Source of the DNA: JAIQFV01 sp041494885
GTDB taxonomy: Bacteria > Acidobacteriota > Terriglobia > JAIQFV01
Length of the DNA stretch: 64,000 nt
Assembly: GCA_041494885.1 (NCBI GenBank)
Contig: JBGQBO010000006.1
Span: forward strand, 62,001-126,000
Direction: 5' to 3'
The notes beneath the pieces are model-generated. The model did not search any database, was not told the origin of the DNA, and worked only from the letters and a program-made list of their open reading frames with translations. The position numbers were made by a program, and so were the translations under genes. Below, piece after piece: positions 1-8,612 of the stretch (the stretch's first letter is position 1; every line of letters begins with the position of its first letter).

Positions 1-500
1 TAGCTGTAAGAAGTCGGCTGTACCGGACTCGTGACATCGCCCAGCGCGCCGGTGTCTTTGTTGGGTTCGTCCACTCGGGTCAGTCGCCCGAGCGCGTCCG
101 TCAAACTGCGCCGTGGCTTACCGCCCTGATCCGTCACCGTCGTCTGGTTGCCGCTGTAATCGGTCGTGACGACGGCGTTATCTGAGGTCGTCACCGTTTT
201 GACTCGTGACAGCCCATCGTAGCCAAACGTGGTGAGACCGTAAGTGAGATCGCTCGTCGAACGGTACGGATTCGACACCGTGTGCTTACGCCCCAACGCG
301 TCGTAGGTCGTGTCGGTGTAAACGATGCCCTGGGGATCGGTCATTAACTGGGTTGAATCCCCCGCCTTAACCCGTCGTACACGGTCTTGGTTTGAATAGC
401 GCGGTCGCCGCTGGCATTCAAATCCCGTGCCGTCACCACATTCAAAGCGCTGTCGTTGTAAGTGTAGACGCTGCGAATGAAGAGGGTCACATCTTCATTC
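1..500 (-). pseudogene. RHS/YD-repeat protein remnant, frame-broken
   Basis: The minus strand encodes tandem YD-type repeats in two reading frames. The frame covering about 344-500 reads YTYNDSALNVVTARD and then TVYDGL. After a run of five C (plus strand 359-363) the next frame down to base 1 reads TTYDALGR, FGYDGLSR and DYSGN. These are the YDxxGR-like units of RHS/YD-repeat surface or toxin-delivery proteins. The gene has lost its N-terminal part: to the right of about 500 the repeat signature stops and a palindrome begins. It runs off the window on the left. I see no start codon that serves both parts, so I call it a pseudogene. A sequencing error in the C-run is an alternative to a real frameshift. 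Confidence 0.7.
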
Positions 501-516
501 CCGGCCACATAGTCAT

Positions 517-547
517 CGCAGGCATCGCGCAAAACGCGATGCCTGCG
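517..547. repeat. Perfect 13-bp palindrome with 5-base loop
   Basis: CGCAGGCATCGCG (517-529) and CGCGATGCCTGCG (535-547) are exact reverse complements separated by CAAAA. No T-run follows on either strand, so it is not a standard intrinsic terminator. It sits exactly where the RHS repeat signature ends. A partial further copy of the right-arm core (AACGCGATG) occurs at about 590. It looks like a REP-type dispersed palindrome or a scar of one. Confidence 0.6.
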
Positions 548-633
548 GCACCCAGCCCACTCGACTCTCCAACGCACACATTGCAAAGAACGCGATGTAT
601 GCGCCATCCCGTCGGAGCGTGCGGCACTCCAAC

Positions 634-1056
634 CTACTGGATGGTTTTCGACTCCGGCTTGGGGGGAGAGATCAAGGTCACGGCCAGGTTAGTCTCCTTG
701 ACCATGACGCCGTTGAGGTACACCTGCAGAGGGTACTCGCCCACCGTTTCAAACGTGACGTTCGCAAAGATTGTGATATTATCAGCGAATCCGTTCGGCT
801 CGATCCGGAACGGCGCGGCCTGCGCTTGCGCCACCACCTTGGAACGGTCCGGCGACAGGATCTTCACTTCCGAAGAATACTCCCCTTCTCCGGTCCAGTG
901 GTTGATCAAAGCAAATTTCAAAAGGCTGGACGGGAGCGCATAGAAGTAAACGTTTCTGAACAGGCCCATCAAGCTCAGCTTGTTTCCCAACTCGACTCGA
1001 ACGTCATCGCACAATAAGCTGTATTCCAGATGTGCCTTCGGCGGTTGACTTGACAT
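634..1056 (-). CDS. Conserved hypothetical protein, DUF6941-like
   Basis: A protein of about 140 residues with no signal peptide or membrane segment. It opens with a segment containing LLCDDVRVELGNK and SLMGLF, then alternating hydrophobic strands that suggest a small beta-sandwich. This pattern resembles the DUF6941 family; its function is not known. I start at ATG 1056 because GGGAGGAG lies 8 bases upstream. The longer reading from 1083 adds only nine residues and begins inside the upstream stop region. It follows the acyltransferase gene by 23 bases and is probably the last gene of the minus-strand operon. Family recognition is from memory of the motif and is moderately sure. Confidence 0.6.
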   Translation of the reverse strand: MSSQPPKAHLEYSLLCDDVRVELGNKLSLMGLFRNVYFYALPSSLLKFALINHWTGEGEYSSEVKILSPDRSKVVAQAQAAPFRIEPNGFADNITIFANVTFETVGEYPLQVYLNGVMVKETNLAVTLISPPKPESKTIQ

Positions 1057-1079
1057 GAAAGGCTCCTCCCGGGAACGGG

Positions 1080-1838
1080 TCAAACCGTCTCAGACCCTTC
1101 CGAGCGAGAGACCGGCGATTGAACCTGAGCTTCATCCTTTCGCTCGAGCCCCGAGACGATAGCCGCCCGGACCCGTTCGATGAGCTCATCGCGGTCTTCC
1201 AGAGAATAAGCGGTAACATCAATGGGATCGTGGAACGTCACTTTGACATGCCCCGGACGGATCTTGAATTCCCCCTTGCGCATCATCTCATAACACCCGT
1301 CCAAGGTCACCGGGACCACCGGAACCTTCGATCGAATCGCGGCGACAAAGGCCCCCTTGCGAAAATCTCCCATCTCTCCCGTCTTGGTCCTGGTTCCTTC
1401 AGGATAAATCAGGAAAGAGTCCCCCGCCTGCAACTGGCGGATGGCCTGCTCTATGCTTTCCACCGCACTGGCGTGATTTTTCCGATCGACGGGAATGAAT
1501 CGCTCCAGGCGGCAGGCCGTCGCCAGGAGCGGAGTCTTGAAGAACTCTTTCTTGGCGATGGCTTTCACATCCCGGGGGATGGCGATAAAAGCGCCGACGG
1601 GGTCCACATTGCTCTGGTGATTGGGCATGAAAATGTAGTTTTGCCGCTCCCGAATCTTCTCCCTCCCATACACCGTGAGCTTTCCCCCAGCCAGGAATAG
1701 GGCCAGTCGGGCGCCCGCCCGACCCACGTTGTAAAGAAAGTGATGCGTCTTGAATATCTTGGTGACGAGAATGGTCAAAGGCCCCGCCAGCAAGATGTAC
1801 AAGGCCACTCCCAACAGAGTGATGGTGGCGCGAATCAT
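1080..1838 (-). CDS. plsC: 1-acyl-sn-glycerol-3-phosphate acyltransferase (PlsC family)
   Basis: A 252-residue lysophospholipid acyltransferase that would transfer an acyl group to the sn-2 position of lysophosphatidic acid at the inner membrane. It has one or two N-terminal hydrophobic segments (residues about 3-27). The catalytic HX4D box is NHQSNVD (His74, Asp79). The substrate-binding EGTR box lies at 147-150, followed by FRKGAF and VVPVTLDG, all typical of the family. The C-terminal 25 residues are charged and poorly conserved. It lies 86 bases downstream of the M61 peptidase and 23 bases before the small conserved protein, all on one strand. Other glycerolipid or ornithine-lipid acyltransferases share these boxes, so the exact substrate is inferred. 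Confidence 0.85.
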   Translation of the reverse strand: MIRATITLLGVALYILLAGPLTILVTKIFKTHHFLYNVGRAGARLALFLAGGKLTVYGREKIRERQNYIFMPNHQSNVDPVGAFIAIPRDVKAIAKKEFFKTPLLATACRLERFIPVDRKNHASAVESIEQAIRQLQAGDSFLIYPEGTRTKTGEMGDFRKGAFVAAIRSKVPVVPVTLDGCYEMMRKGEFKIRPGHVKVTFHDPIDVTAYSLEDRDELIERVRAAIVSGLERKDEAQVQSPVSRSEGSETV

Positions 1839-1924
1839 AGGCGACTCAAAGCATCAAACATTGGACGGTGCAAACAAACCAGGTTCTTCAGCATATTTCA
1901 GGGATCCATTCCCGCCTCGAGCCT

Positions 1925-3730
1925 TCATTTGCCGGTGAGGATGCCGTTCCGAATCGCCGCCTGAAGCGGCGAAGGATCGGAAGACTCCACGATGGCATAC
2001 TGGATGGTGGTTTTGCCCGTCGTCTGAAAAGAGACTTCCCGGACCCGCCCATTGCGCCGAACTTTGATCTTCAGACGCTTCCCCGCTTCCAGGCTCGAGA
2101 GTACGGTCAGCGCTAAACGAGTGGCGGCGCGACCGTTGACCTCGACCAGTTCGTCCCCGCTTTTCACGCCTGCCTTATCAGCGGGGCTCGCGTCGAGGAC
2201 CTCGTCCACGACCGGTGCTCCATCGAAGTTCTGGGTCACGGTGAATCCGGGATCACCCACGTTCCGGGACTGGAGGTCGAGTTTGAGACCTGCGATATTT
2301 AAAAACTGATCGTAGGCAATCTCCTCGACCCCGCGAACATAGCGATCAAAGAAATCGTCCATCCTCTTCCCGATCACTTTCTCCACCGCATCGGGGATGC
2401 CCGATCGATCGTCAAAGAAAAGACCTTTCTGGGCGAATTCTCTATTGAGATAGCGCATCACGTCGTCGAGCGACCGACGGTTTTCCGTCTCCCTCCGAAT
2501 AGTCAAATCCAGAAGAAGGCCGAGAATTTCGCCTTTCTCATAATAGGAGATGGAGTTTTCCGGACGTCGATAGTACGGGTATTTATCAAACCACGTATCC
2601 AAGCTCGACTCTTCGACGTTTTGAAGCACATGCGCGGGTCTCTCCTGCTCGCTTTGGATGGTCTCGGCCAGGGAACGATAGAAATCTTCCTTCTTATCGA
2701 TGCCGGACCGGACCATCGTGTAGGCGCCATACAGGCTGGTGACCCCTTCACTGAACCAGAGCGCGCGGGTGTAGTTCTCCCGGGTATAGTCGACCGGCTC
2801 GAGCGATGACGGCCGAATGCGCTTCACATTCCAGACATGAAAAAACTCATGAGCGCTCACATTGGCGATATCTTCGAGCCGGCGGGACACCTCCTGTGCG
2901 CTCAGATTGATGGCCGTCGAGAAGGCATGTTCCATTCCGCCCCCCGAACGCCCCTCGGGAAAATGGTAAATGAAGGTGTAATGGCTGAACGGGACATCCT
3001 GCATGGTTTCAATTTCAAAATTCACGATTCGTTTCAGAAGCTGCAGCAGCTCCGGTTCGTCGAACTGGGCCGTTTCTCCATCAATAACCACATCAAACTT
3101 TGCCCCCTTGGATTCGAACTGCAGCCAACGAAAGGTTCCCGCTTCCACAGGAGAATCAGCCAAGTGATCGTAATTCCGGGCGTCGAATATATTTTTCTCC
3201 CGCGTCCGTGTTAACTCGGTCGCGATGTGCCAATCCTCCGGCGTCTGGAACTTGACCTGGATAGGCAGATTCTTCTTCCCCACCGGATACATGAAGATAT
3301 AGGCGCCATTGATAAACCCATGATGCGGGTTGAGCTGGGCATCGTAAGGGCTTAAGACGTTTGCGTAGACATCATATTCGAGCACGACTTCGCGGGCGTC
3401 CTGGGTCGCGACTCGCCACGTTTGCTTGTCAACCTTCTCAACCTTCAGTGGCTTGTGATCCTGGTTGAATGCCTGTACCAGGCGCACGCGGTGAGCAAAG
3501 TCCCGGATCTGGTAAAGCGCATTCCACGCAGGCATTTGAAAATCGATGGTCGATGCGCCATCCACGGATGCCTGGACCTTGACATGGAAGAAATGAGCCT
3601 GCGGTTTAGCCATGTCGCACGTATAGAAGACTCGATCGCCGGCGGCGAACGAACACCCGACCCCGATCAGGATCAACGCTGAGAAGAGCGCCGTGACACG
3701 CCGGAGGGGAGTGAATGTCCTTCGCTTCAC
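1925..3730 (-). CDS. M61 family metallopeptidase (glycyl-aminopeptidase type) with PDZ domain
   Basis: A 601-residue secreted zinc peptidase. Residues 1-30 form a signal peptide; a Cys at 26 could be a lipobox variant. The N-terminal beta domain is followed by the catalytic domain, with GGMEHAFST at 264-272, the zinc helix HEFFH at 294-298 and the likely third ligand in WFSEGV (Glu328). A PDZ domain occupies about 495-580 (GDELVEVNG). This order is standard for M61 enzymes, which remove N-terminal Gly/Ala residues. The start is GTG at 3730; it overlaps the stop of mpl by four bases (GTGA), so the two genes are translationally coupled. The link to Mpl suggests action on murein-derived or cell-surface peptides, but that is inference. 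Confidence 0.88.
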   Translation of the reverse strand: MKRRTFTPLRRVTALFSALILIGVGCSFAAGDRVFYTCDMAKPQAHFFHVKVQASVDGASTIDFQMPAWNALYQIRDFAHRVRLVQAFNQDHKPLKVEKVDKQTWRVATQDAREVVLEYDVYANVLSPYDAQLNPHHGFINGAYIFMYPVGKKNLPIQVKFQTPEDWHIATELTRTREKNIFDARNYDHLADSPVEAGTFRWLQFESKGAKFDVVIDGETAQFDEPELLQLLKRIVNFEIETMQDVPFSHYTFIYHFPEGRSGGGMEHAFSTAINLSAQEVSRRLEDIANVSAHEFFHVWNVKRIRPSSLEPVDYTRENYTRALWFSEGVTSLYGAYTMVRSGIDKKEDFYRSLAETIQSEQERPAHVLQNVEESSLDTWFDKYPYYRRPENSISYYEKGEILGLLLDLTIRRETENRRSLDDVMRYLNREFAQKGLFFDDRSGIPDAVEKVIGKRMDDFFDRYVRGVEEIAYDQFLNIAGLKLDLQSRNVGDPGFTVTQNFDGAPVVDEVLDASPADKAGVKSGDELVEVNGRAATRLALTVLSSLEAGKRLKIKVRRNGRVREVSFQTTGKTTIQYAIVESSDPSPLQAAIRNGILTGK

Positions 3731-5190
3731 GCGTGACGGCTCCTCTTGTTCAAGGCCCCCAGCAATTTCTCATGGATATTGTCGAAACCTCCATTCGAGA
3801 AGACCACAAAAACGTCCCCCGCTCGTGCCAGCGGCGAGCATATCTCCACGATGGCATCGGCATGAGGAAGAAAGCGTGCCGATTTTCCACGGGCTTTCAA
3901 TCCTTCGACCACGCGTTGTGGAGACAGTCTTTGGTTGGGGGCGAGCTTTTCGGGGGCATAGAGATCTGCAATCACAATCTCGTCGGTCTCCTCAAGGGCG
4001 CGCACCAGCGCTGCCTCAGAAACGCTGCGCCGCATGGTGGCCGATCTGGGCTCAACCACCGCCCACAAACGCGCCCCCGGAAACCGCGAGCGGAGAGCCT
4101 TCACCGTTTGTTGAATAGCCGTGGGATGGTGACCAAAATCGTCAATCACCGTGACCCCTGCGACGCTGCCCCGAATCTCCATCCGCCGCCGAACACTCTG
4201 AAAACCTCCCAGCGCCCTTTGGATGACTGGGGCGCCGATCCCGAATTGGAGGGACGTCACGATCGCCCCCAGGGCGTTGCTCACATTGAAATTCCCAAAT
4301 AAGGGAATTTGGAAATCGCAGAGTGGATCTTGTCCAGCAAACACTGTGAAGGAGGTCCCGTCGGAATGGATCCGGACGTCATGTGCCAGATATCCGCTCT
4401 GCGCTATATCGGGATCTTCGCCTGTCTTCGCGGAGGTCTCAGAAATGCCGAAAGTAATCACTTTGCAGAGCGCCGCTTTGGAAAGCTCGACCACAACCGG
4501 ATCCCTGTGGTTGGCGATCAGAGAGCCATTCCGGGGAATGATATTGATCAGGCGTCGGAAGGACAGCTTCACGGCCTCGAGGCTGGGGTAAATGTCGGCG
4601 TGGTCGAACTCAACGTTGTTGAGAAGAACGCAACTCGGCAGGTAGTGAAGGAACTTGGGACCCTTGTCAAAGAAAGCGGTGTCGTACTCATCTCCTTCAA
4701 TAATGAAATGGGCCCCTCCGCCAAGCTGATAGCTTTTGTGAAAATTCTGGGCAATGCCCCCGATCAGGAAGTTCGGCTTAAGTCCGGCACAGTCGAATAT
4801 CCACGCCAGCATTGAGGTCGTGGTGGTCTTGCCATGGGTTCCCGCGACCACGATCGACGTGCGCCCCCGGAGGAAAAACTCCTTGACCGCTTCGGGCAAG
4901 GAACAGTAACGGATCCTTTCATCCAGGACTCGTTCGATTTCGGGATTTCCACGCGACAAGGCATTCCCGATGACGACGAGGTCGGGGCGAACGTCCAAAT
5001 GTTTTTCATCAAATCCGGAAAACAGTTTGATCCCCAGCCTGGCCAGCTCGGTGGACATCGGGGGGTACACGTTCTGGTCCGAACCCCTCACCTCAAGACC
5101 GCTCTCCTTGAGCATGCCCGCCAGAGAAGCCATCGCGGTGCCGCAAATACCAATCAGATGAATCCGGTGGATATCGTGAAAATTATTCAT
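3727..5190 (-). CDS. mpl: UDP-N-acetylmuramate:L-alanyl-gamma-D-glutamyl-meso-diaminopimelate ligase
   Basis: A Mur-ligase of about 487 residues that joins the recycled tripeptide Ala-Glu-DAP to UDP-MurNAc in the cytoplasm. The N-terminal Rossmann part shows HLIGICGTAMASLAG at 11-25, the Mpl/MurC signature. The ATP P-loop is GTHGKTTTT at 117-125. A DDFGHHPTA motif in the C-terminal half is typical of Mpl. I choose ATG 5190 (MNNFHDIH) over the TTG at 5208 because family members begin close to the HLIG strand; no strong Shine-Dalgarno sequence is visible for either. It is the first gene of a minus-strand run with the M61 peptidase, and the LD-carboxypeptidase lies just upstream, consistent with murein recycling. 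Confidence 0.92.
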   Translation of the reverse strand: MNNFHDIHRIHLIGICGTAMASLAGMLKESGLEVRGSDQNVYPPMSTELARLGIKLFSGFDEKHLDVRPDLVVIGNALSRGNPEIERVLDERIRYCSLPEAVKEFFLRGRTSIVVAGTHGKTTTTSMLAWIFDCAGLKPNFLIGGIAQNFHKSYQLGGGAHFIIEGDEYDTAFFDKGPKFLHYLPSCVLLNNVEFDHADIYPSLEAVKLSFRRLINIIPRNGSLIANHRDPVVVELSKAALCKVITFGISETSAKTGEDPDIAQSGYLAHDVRIHSDGTSFTVFAGQDPLCDFQIPLFGNFNVSNALGAIVTSLQFGIGAPVIQRALGGFQSVRRRMEIRGSVAGVTVIDDFGHHPTAIQQTVKALRSRFPGARLWAVVEPRSATMRRSVSEAALVRALEETDEIVIADLYAPEKLAPNQRLSPQRVVEGLKARGKSARFLPHADAIVEICSPLARAGDVFVVFSNGGFDNIHEKLLGALNKRSRHA

Positions 5191-5405
5191 GGATTGATTT
5201 CTAGACAACCGAAGAACACAAGCGTCGAAACCCGAGCGCTGCTCAGGGCGTCAGTAATTCTCGCCGTCGAGGCCGAACATTTCCTCACGTCCCTGTTAAA
5301 TCAGGGGATGATCTCAAGAATTCTCCCCGCGTTCGGCAATAAGAGGTTACAGATATCCTTCGCGCGGTCGCCGTGCTTGCCTGCTTCCCCCCTCAGGGCG
5401 TGACT

Positions 5406-6350
5406 TCACCTCGTCGTCGCTTCTTCGACAATCAATTTGGGGTGAGATCGTGAATCGAGCGTTACCCTAGCTCCGATCGGCAACGTCACAAACGGATTCC
5501 GTGTATGCCCCGAACTGAGTCCCATCACCACCGGCCCTTTAAAACTCCGAAAGTAAGTCTCCAACACCTTTCGCGCAGTCCATCGCGGATGCTTCTCGTC
5601 GCGGCAGTTCAACATGTCACCGAGCAACACACCGCGCACACGGCGAAATTTCCCGGCATCTCCCAACTGTTTGAGCATGCGATCAAGGCGGTACGGCGGC
5701 TCGTTGACATCTTCTATGAAGAGGATCGAATCGCCGCTCTCGAACTCGTACGGTGTACCCAGGGTACTGACGAGAAGAGACAAGCATCCCCCCGCAAGTC
5801 TGCCGCTCGCTCGCCCTGTACGAATGACCTGGTCACGTCTCAGCGGCAGGCTCCAGGGGGCTTCGGGTCCGTTTGCTCCCTCACTCATTACGGCGTGCCG
5901 AAAGGAATATAAATCGACACCCGCCTCGCCTTTGGAAAAATTCGTTGCCACCATGGGGCCGTGGAACGTGACCAGGCCGGTTCGAGCCTGAATTGCATTG
6001 AGCAGGACGGTGATATCACTGGCGCCCATCACGATTTTTGCCTGCCGCCGCAGGGTCTTGAAGTCGAGATCTTCCAGCAGGTAAACTGAACCATAACCAC
6101 CTCGCGCGCACAGGACCGCTTTGACCTCGGGGTCGCGAATCATGGTATTCAGATCTGTTTTCCGGGATCGGTGAGTCCCGGCAAAGAAAGAATCCTTCTC
6201 GAAAACGTGGGCGCCCACTTTGACGCGAAATCCCATGCCTCCCAAAGTCTTTATTCCCCGGCGCAGCCCGGCTTTGTTCACAATCCCCGCCGGAGACACC
6301 ACGCCAATCACATCTCCAAGCTTAAGCGCAAATGGAATTAACGGTCTCAT
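5406..6350 (-). CDS. ldcA: LD-carboxypeptidase, peptidase family S66
   Basis: A 314-residue serine peptidase that removes the terminal D-Ala from murein tetrapeptides. The S66 triad can be placed: nucleophile Ser111 in MGASDIT, Glu213 in FIEDVNEPPY and His282 in SSGHTRNP. The N-terminal domain has ARGGYGSVYLLEDLD, also family-typical. No signal peptide is seen, so it should act in the cytoplasm on recycled peptides, the usual partner step for Mpl, whose gene follows 215 bases downstream. The start ATG overlaps the stop of the EamA gene by four bases (ATGA). Microcin-immunity MccF proteins share the fold and are the main alternative, but the murein context favours LdcA. Confidence 0.88.
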   Translation of the reverse strand: MRPLIPFALKLGDVIGVVSPAGIVNKAGLRRGIKTLGGMGFRVKVGAHVFEKDSFFAGTHRSRKTDLNTMIRDPEVKAVLCARGGYGSVYLLEDLDFKTLRRQAKIVMGASDITVLLNAIQARTGLVTFHGPMVATNFSKGEAGVDLYSFRHAVMSEGANGPEAPWSLPLRRDQVIRTGRASGRLAGGCLSLLVSTLGTPYEFESGDSILFIEDVNEPPYRLDRMLKQLGDAGKFRRVRGVLLGDMLNCRDEKHPRWTARKVLETYFRSFKGPVVMGLSSGHTRNPFVTLPIGARVTLDSRSHPKLIVEEATTR

Positions 6351-7237
6351 AAAGCGGCTTCCGCCGGCCGGGCCCCACGGATAGAAAGAAATATACCCAC
6401 CAGGATAATAACTCCCCCGAGCATCTTCTCGGGCGTCAGAATTTCTCTAAATAGCATCAGTGCCAGGAGCGAAGCACCCACCGGCTCAAGCAAAGTGCAC
6501 ACCGCGACGATGGTCGCTGGAAAGTGTCGAAGCGCCCAATTCAAGGACGTGTGCCCGATCGACTGCGGGACCAAAGCCGACAGAGCAAAGAACAAGAACG
6601 TCCGTCCGGAATAATGAATCCAATTGGGTTCCGCAAACAGACAAAGGAGCACCAGTACCCCGGCGGCCGCTGCATACACCCGGAACACATATTGGGTTAA
6701 GGGAGTTACCTGGCGAATGACCCGCCCAATCAGCAAATAGCCTGCCATCATGATGGCCCCGAGCAGGGCCAGCGCATCGCCCTTGAGAGTGGCACGGCCC
6801 AGCCCAACATCAGCCTGCGCAATCAGGATCCCGCCCGCAACGGCAATCAAGATTCCAATCATAGCACGCCGCGAAATCCCTTCGCGCAAAAACCACCATG
6901 AGAACAGGGCGACAAAGAGCGGATTGGTTGTGACCAGCACCACGGAGCTTGCCACCGATGTGTATTTTAGAGAGGCCACCCAGGTCGCAAAGTGGAGGGC
7001 GAGAAAGATTCCCGCGAGTAGATAATAAATGCCCTTGTTTCGCAGTTGGGCCACTTGCGGAACTACTGGTCTTGAGAACTGAAAGGGAGTGAGGACGACC
7101 GTCGCAATCAAAAGCCGGTAGGCGGCAATAATGAGGGAAGGTGCCTCACATAGCCGGACGAAGATCGAGCCAAAGCTGATTGCCAGGACGCCAAGGCAAA
7201 GGACCGCGAGAGACAGGGCGCGCGGGGGCGTAGACAT
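6347..7237 (-). CDS. EamA/DMT-superfamily transporter
   Basis: A 296-residue inner-membrane protein with about ten hydrophobic segments in two five-helix halves, the EamA (RhaT/YdcZ) layout. Recognisable stretches are LALHFATWVASLKYTSVA near 80-97 and SLNWALRHFPATIVA near 230-244, both typical drug/metabolite transporter signatures. The substrate cannot be read from sequence. It overlaps the LD-carboxypeptidase gene by four bases, so it may move a cell-wall-derived peptide or amino acid, but this is only context. The ATG at 7237 begins MSTPPRALSLAVL, directly leading into helix 1. Confidence 0.85.
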   Translation of the reverse strand: MSTPPRALSLAVLCLGVLAISFGSIFVRLCEAPSLIIAAYRLLIATVVLTPFQFSRPVVPQVAQLRNKGIYYLLAGIFLALHFATWVASLKYTSVASSVVLVTTNPLFVALFSWWFLREGISRRAMIGILIAVAGGILIAQADVGLGRATLKGDALALLGAIMMAGYLLIGRVIRQVTPLTQYVFRVYAAAAGVLVLLCLFAEPNWIHYSGRTFLFFALSALVPQSIGHTSLNWALRHFPATIVAVCTLLEPVGASLLALMLFREILTPEKMLGGVIILVGIFLSIRGARPAEAAL

Positions 7238-7552
7238 GACCGTACCTGAATTGGTCTCCTTAATAACCTCGCCAGATCTGATTTTACCGTCCTACACCCG
7301 CTGCCAGCCGGAAGGCTTGAGGGTCCGGTTCCCAATGATGGAGCCGCATCCCCTGCAAGTTCAGACCGCACGGGCCCCAAGGGCACAGCAGTCGAAAAGA
7401 TAAGCACGGGGTTTGTTTTCTGCAAGTGGTTTCATCGGCAAGGACCCAAATTGGCGGATCCTCTCCCTTCTCTTCGACATCATCCGGGATGTTTCATTGA
7501 AAAATGCCTGAAATCCAGTAAAATACTCTATCTTTTCGGGGCGAAGGGAAGC
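7238..7552. other. Divergent intergenic region
   Basis: 315 bases between the divergently oriented EamA and alpha/beta-hydrolase genes. Short reading frames in it have no recognisable domains. The right part holds a sigma-70-like promoter for the rightward gene (see 7497-7524). I see no hairpin or riboswitch motif. Confidence 0.4.
7497..7524 (+). promoter_or_regulatory. Candidate sigma-70 promoter of the alpha/beta-hydrolase gene
   Basis: TTGAAA (7497-7502) and TAAAAT (7519-7524) are separated by 16 bases and lie about 30 bases before the start codon at 7553. Both hexamers differ from the consensus at one position. Confidence 0.4.
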
Positions 7553-8584
7553 ATGCTGGAACGGTGGATTATTTCTCAAGAAAGGCGGCGGCTCGCGCGG
7601 GATACTAACCGCCGTGTTCTGCCTTTCGAGTGGGGGGTCGAATTCCTTGAGGCCAGAAATGGCTCCGGAGACCCCCACCACATCCTGGATGAGTATGTCA
7701 ATTGGGCGATGGAAAACAGCGACGAGTTCTTCCGACACACACCCACGGCAGACTATCGATTTGATGGCCGACAGCTCACTTATCCGAGTCAAATCCAGAC
7801 GCCCTATCCCGAGAACAACACAGTCTCCGCCCGCTATTTTCCCTCAAGTCAATCGACCGCACGAATGAAGGTTCGCCCTGCTGTGATTGTCATGCCGCAA
7901 TGGAACGGAGATTTCGATGCTCATGTCGCCTTAGCTCAACTATTTGCGCGGTTTGGAATTTCCGCGCTGCGTCTGAGTATGCCCTACCACGACACCCGGA
8001 AGCCGCCGCATCTGGAGCGGTCGGATTACATGGTGAGTTCCAACATCGGCCGCACCCTCCAAGCCTCCCGGCAGGCCGTTCTCGACGTCAAACGTGCCGC
8101 CGATTGGCTTTTGACTCGAGGGTTCAACCGCATTGCCGTCATGGGCACTTCCATCGGTTCAAGTGTGGCGTTTCTGACCTTTGCGCACGATCCGAGGTTT
8201 GCTGCGGGTATCTTCAACCACGGGTCCAGCTATTTCGGGGACGTCGTTTGGACCGGCATTACAACACAGCATGTCCGAAAAGGCATAGAGACACACCTGA
8301 CTCAGGAACAGCTCCGTCGCTATTGGTCGCCCATCAGCCCTTTCCCATTCATCCGTCGCCTCAAGCCGAACCCGCGAAAAATGCTTATTGTTTCGGCGCA
8401 ATACGACCTTTCGTTCCTTCCCTGCTTCTCGCAGGATGTCTTCCGCGAATATCGGGAACACCACATCCCTTTTGAACTTCAGCTCATGCCTTGCGGGCAT
8501 TACACACTCGGGGCTTTTCCATTCAGTTGGTGGGTTGCCGGGCGGATGATCCGATTCTTGCACAAACATCTACTTCACTCTTGA
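7553..8584 (+). CDS. Alpha/beta hydrolase, ABHD18-like
   Basis: A 343-residue protein with the alpha/beta-hydrolase nucleophile elbow MGTSIGSS (Ser200), an oxyanion-type segment near VIVMPQWNGD (111-120) and a late catalytic His in PCGHYTLG. The N-terminal 100 residues (LPFEWGVEFL and following) resemble the ABHD18/Abhydrolase_10 group of uncharacterised hydrolases. No signal peptide is seen. I choose ATG 7553 because GAAGGGA sits just upstream and the promoter-like hexamers lie in front of it; a longer reading from 7451 would run through that promoter. Substrate unknown. Confidence 0.75.
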   Translation: MLERWIISQERRRLARDTNRRVLPFEWGVEFLEARNGSGDPHHILDEYVNWAMENSDEFFRHTPTADYRFDGRQLTYPSQIQTPYPENNTVSARYFPSSQSTARMKVRPAVIVMPQWNGDFDAHVALAQLFARFGISALRLSMPYHDTRKPPHLERSDYMVSSNIGRTLQASRQAVLDVKRAADWLLTRGFNRIAVMGTSIGSSVAFLTFAHDPRFAAGIFNHGSSYFGDVVWTGITTQHVRKGIETHLTQEQLRRYWSPISPFPFIRRLKPNPRKMLIVSAQYDLSFLPCFSQDVFREYREHHIPFELQLMPCGHYTLGAFPFSWWVAGRMIRFLHKHLLHS

Positions 8585-8612
8585 TTAGCTTAAGAGGATT
8601 CTCGTTGTGGCG

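Noticed and set aside
1119..1700. Plus-strand ORF of 193 codons
   Set aside because: Antisense to plsC, which has clear catalytic boxes.
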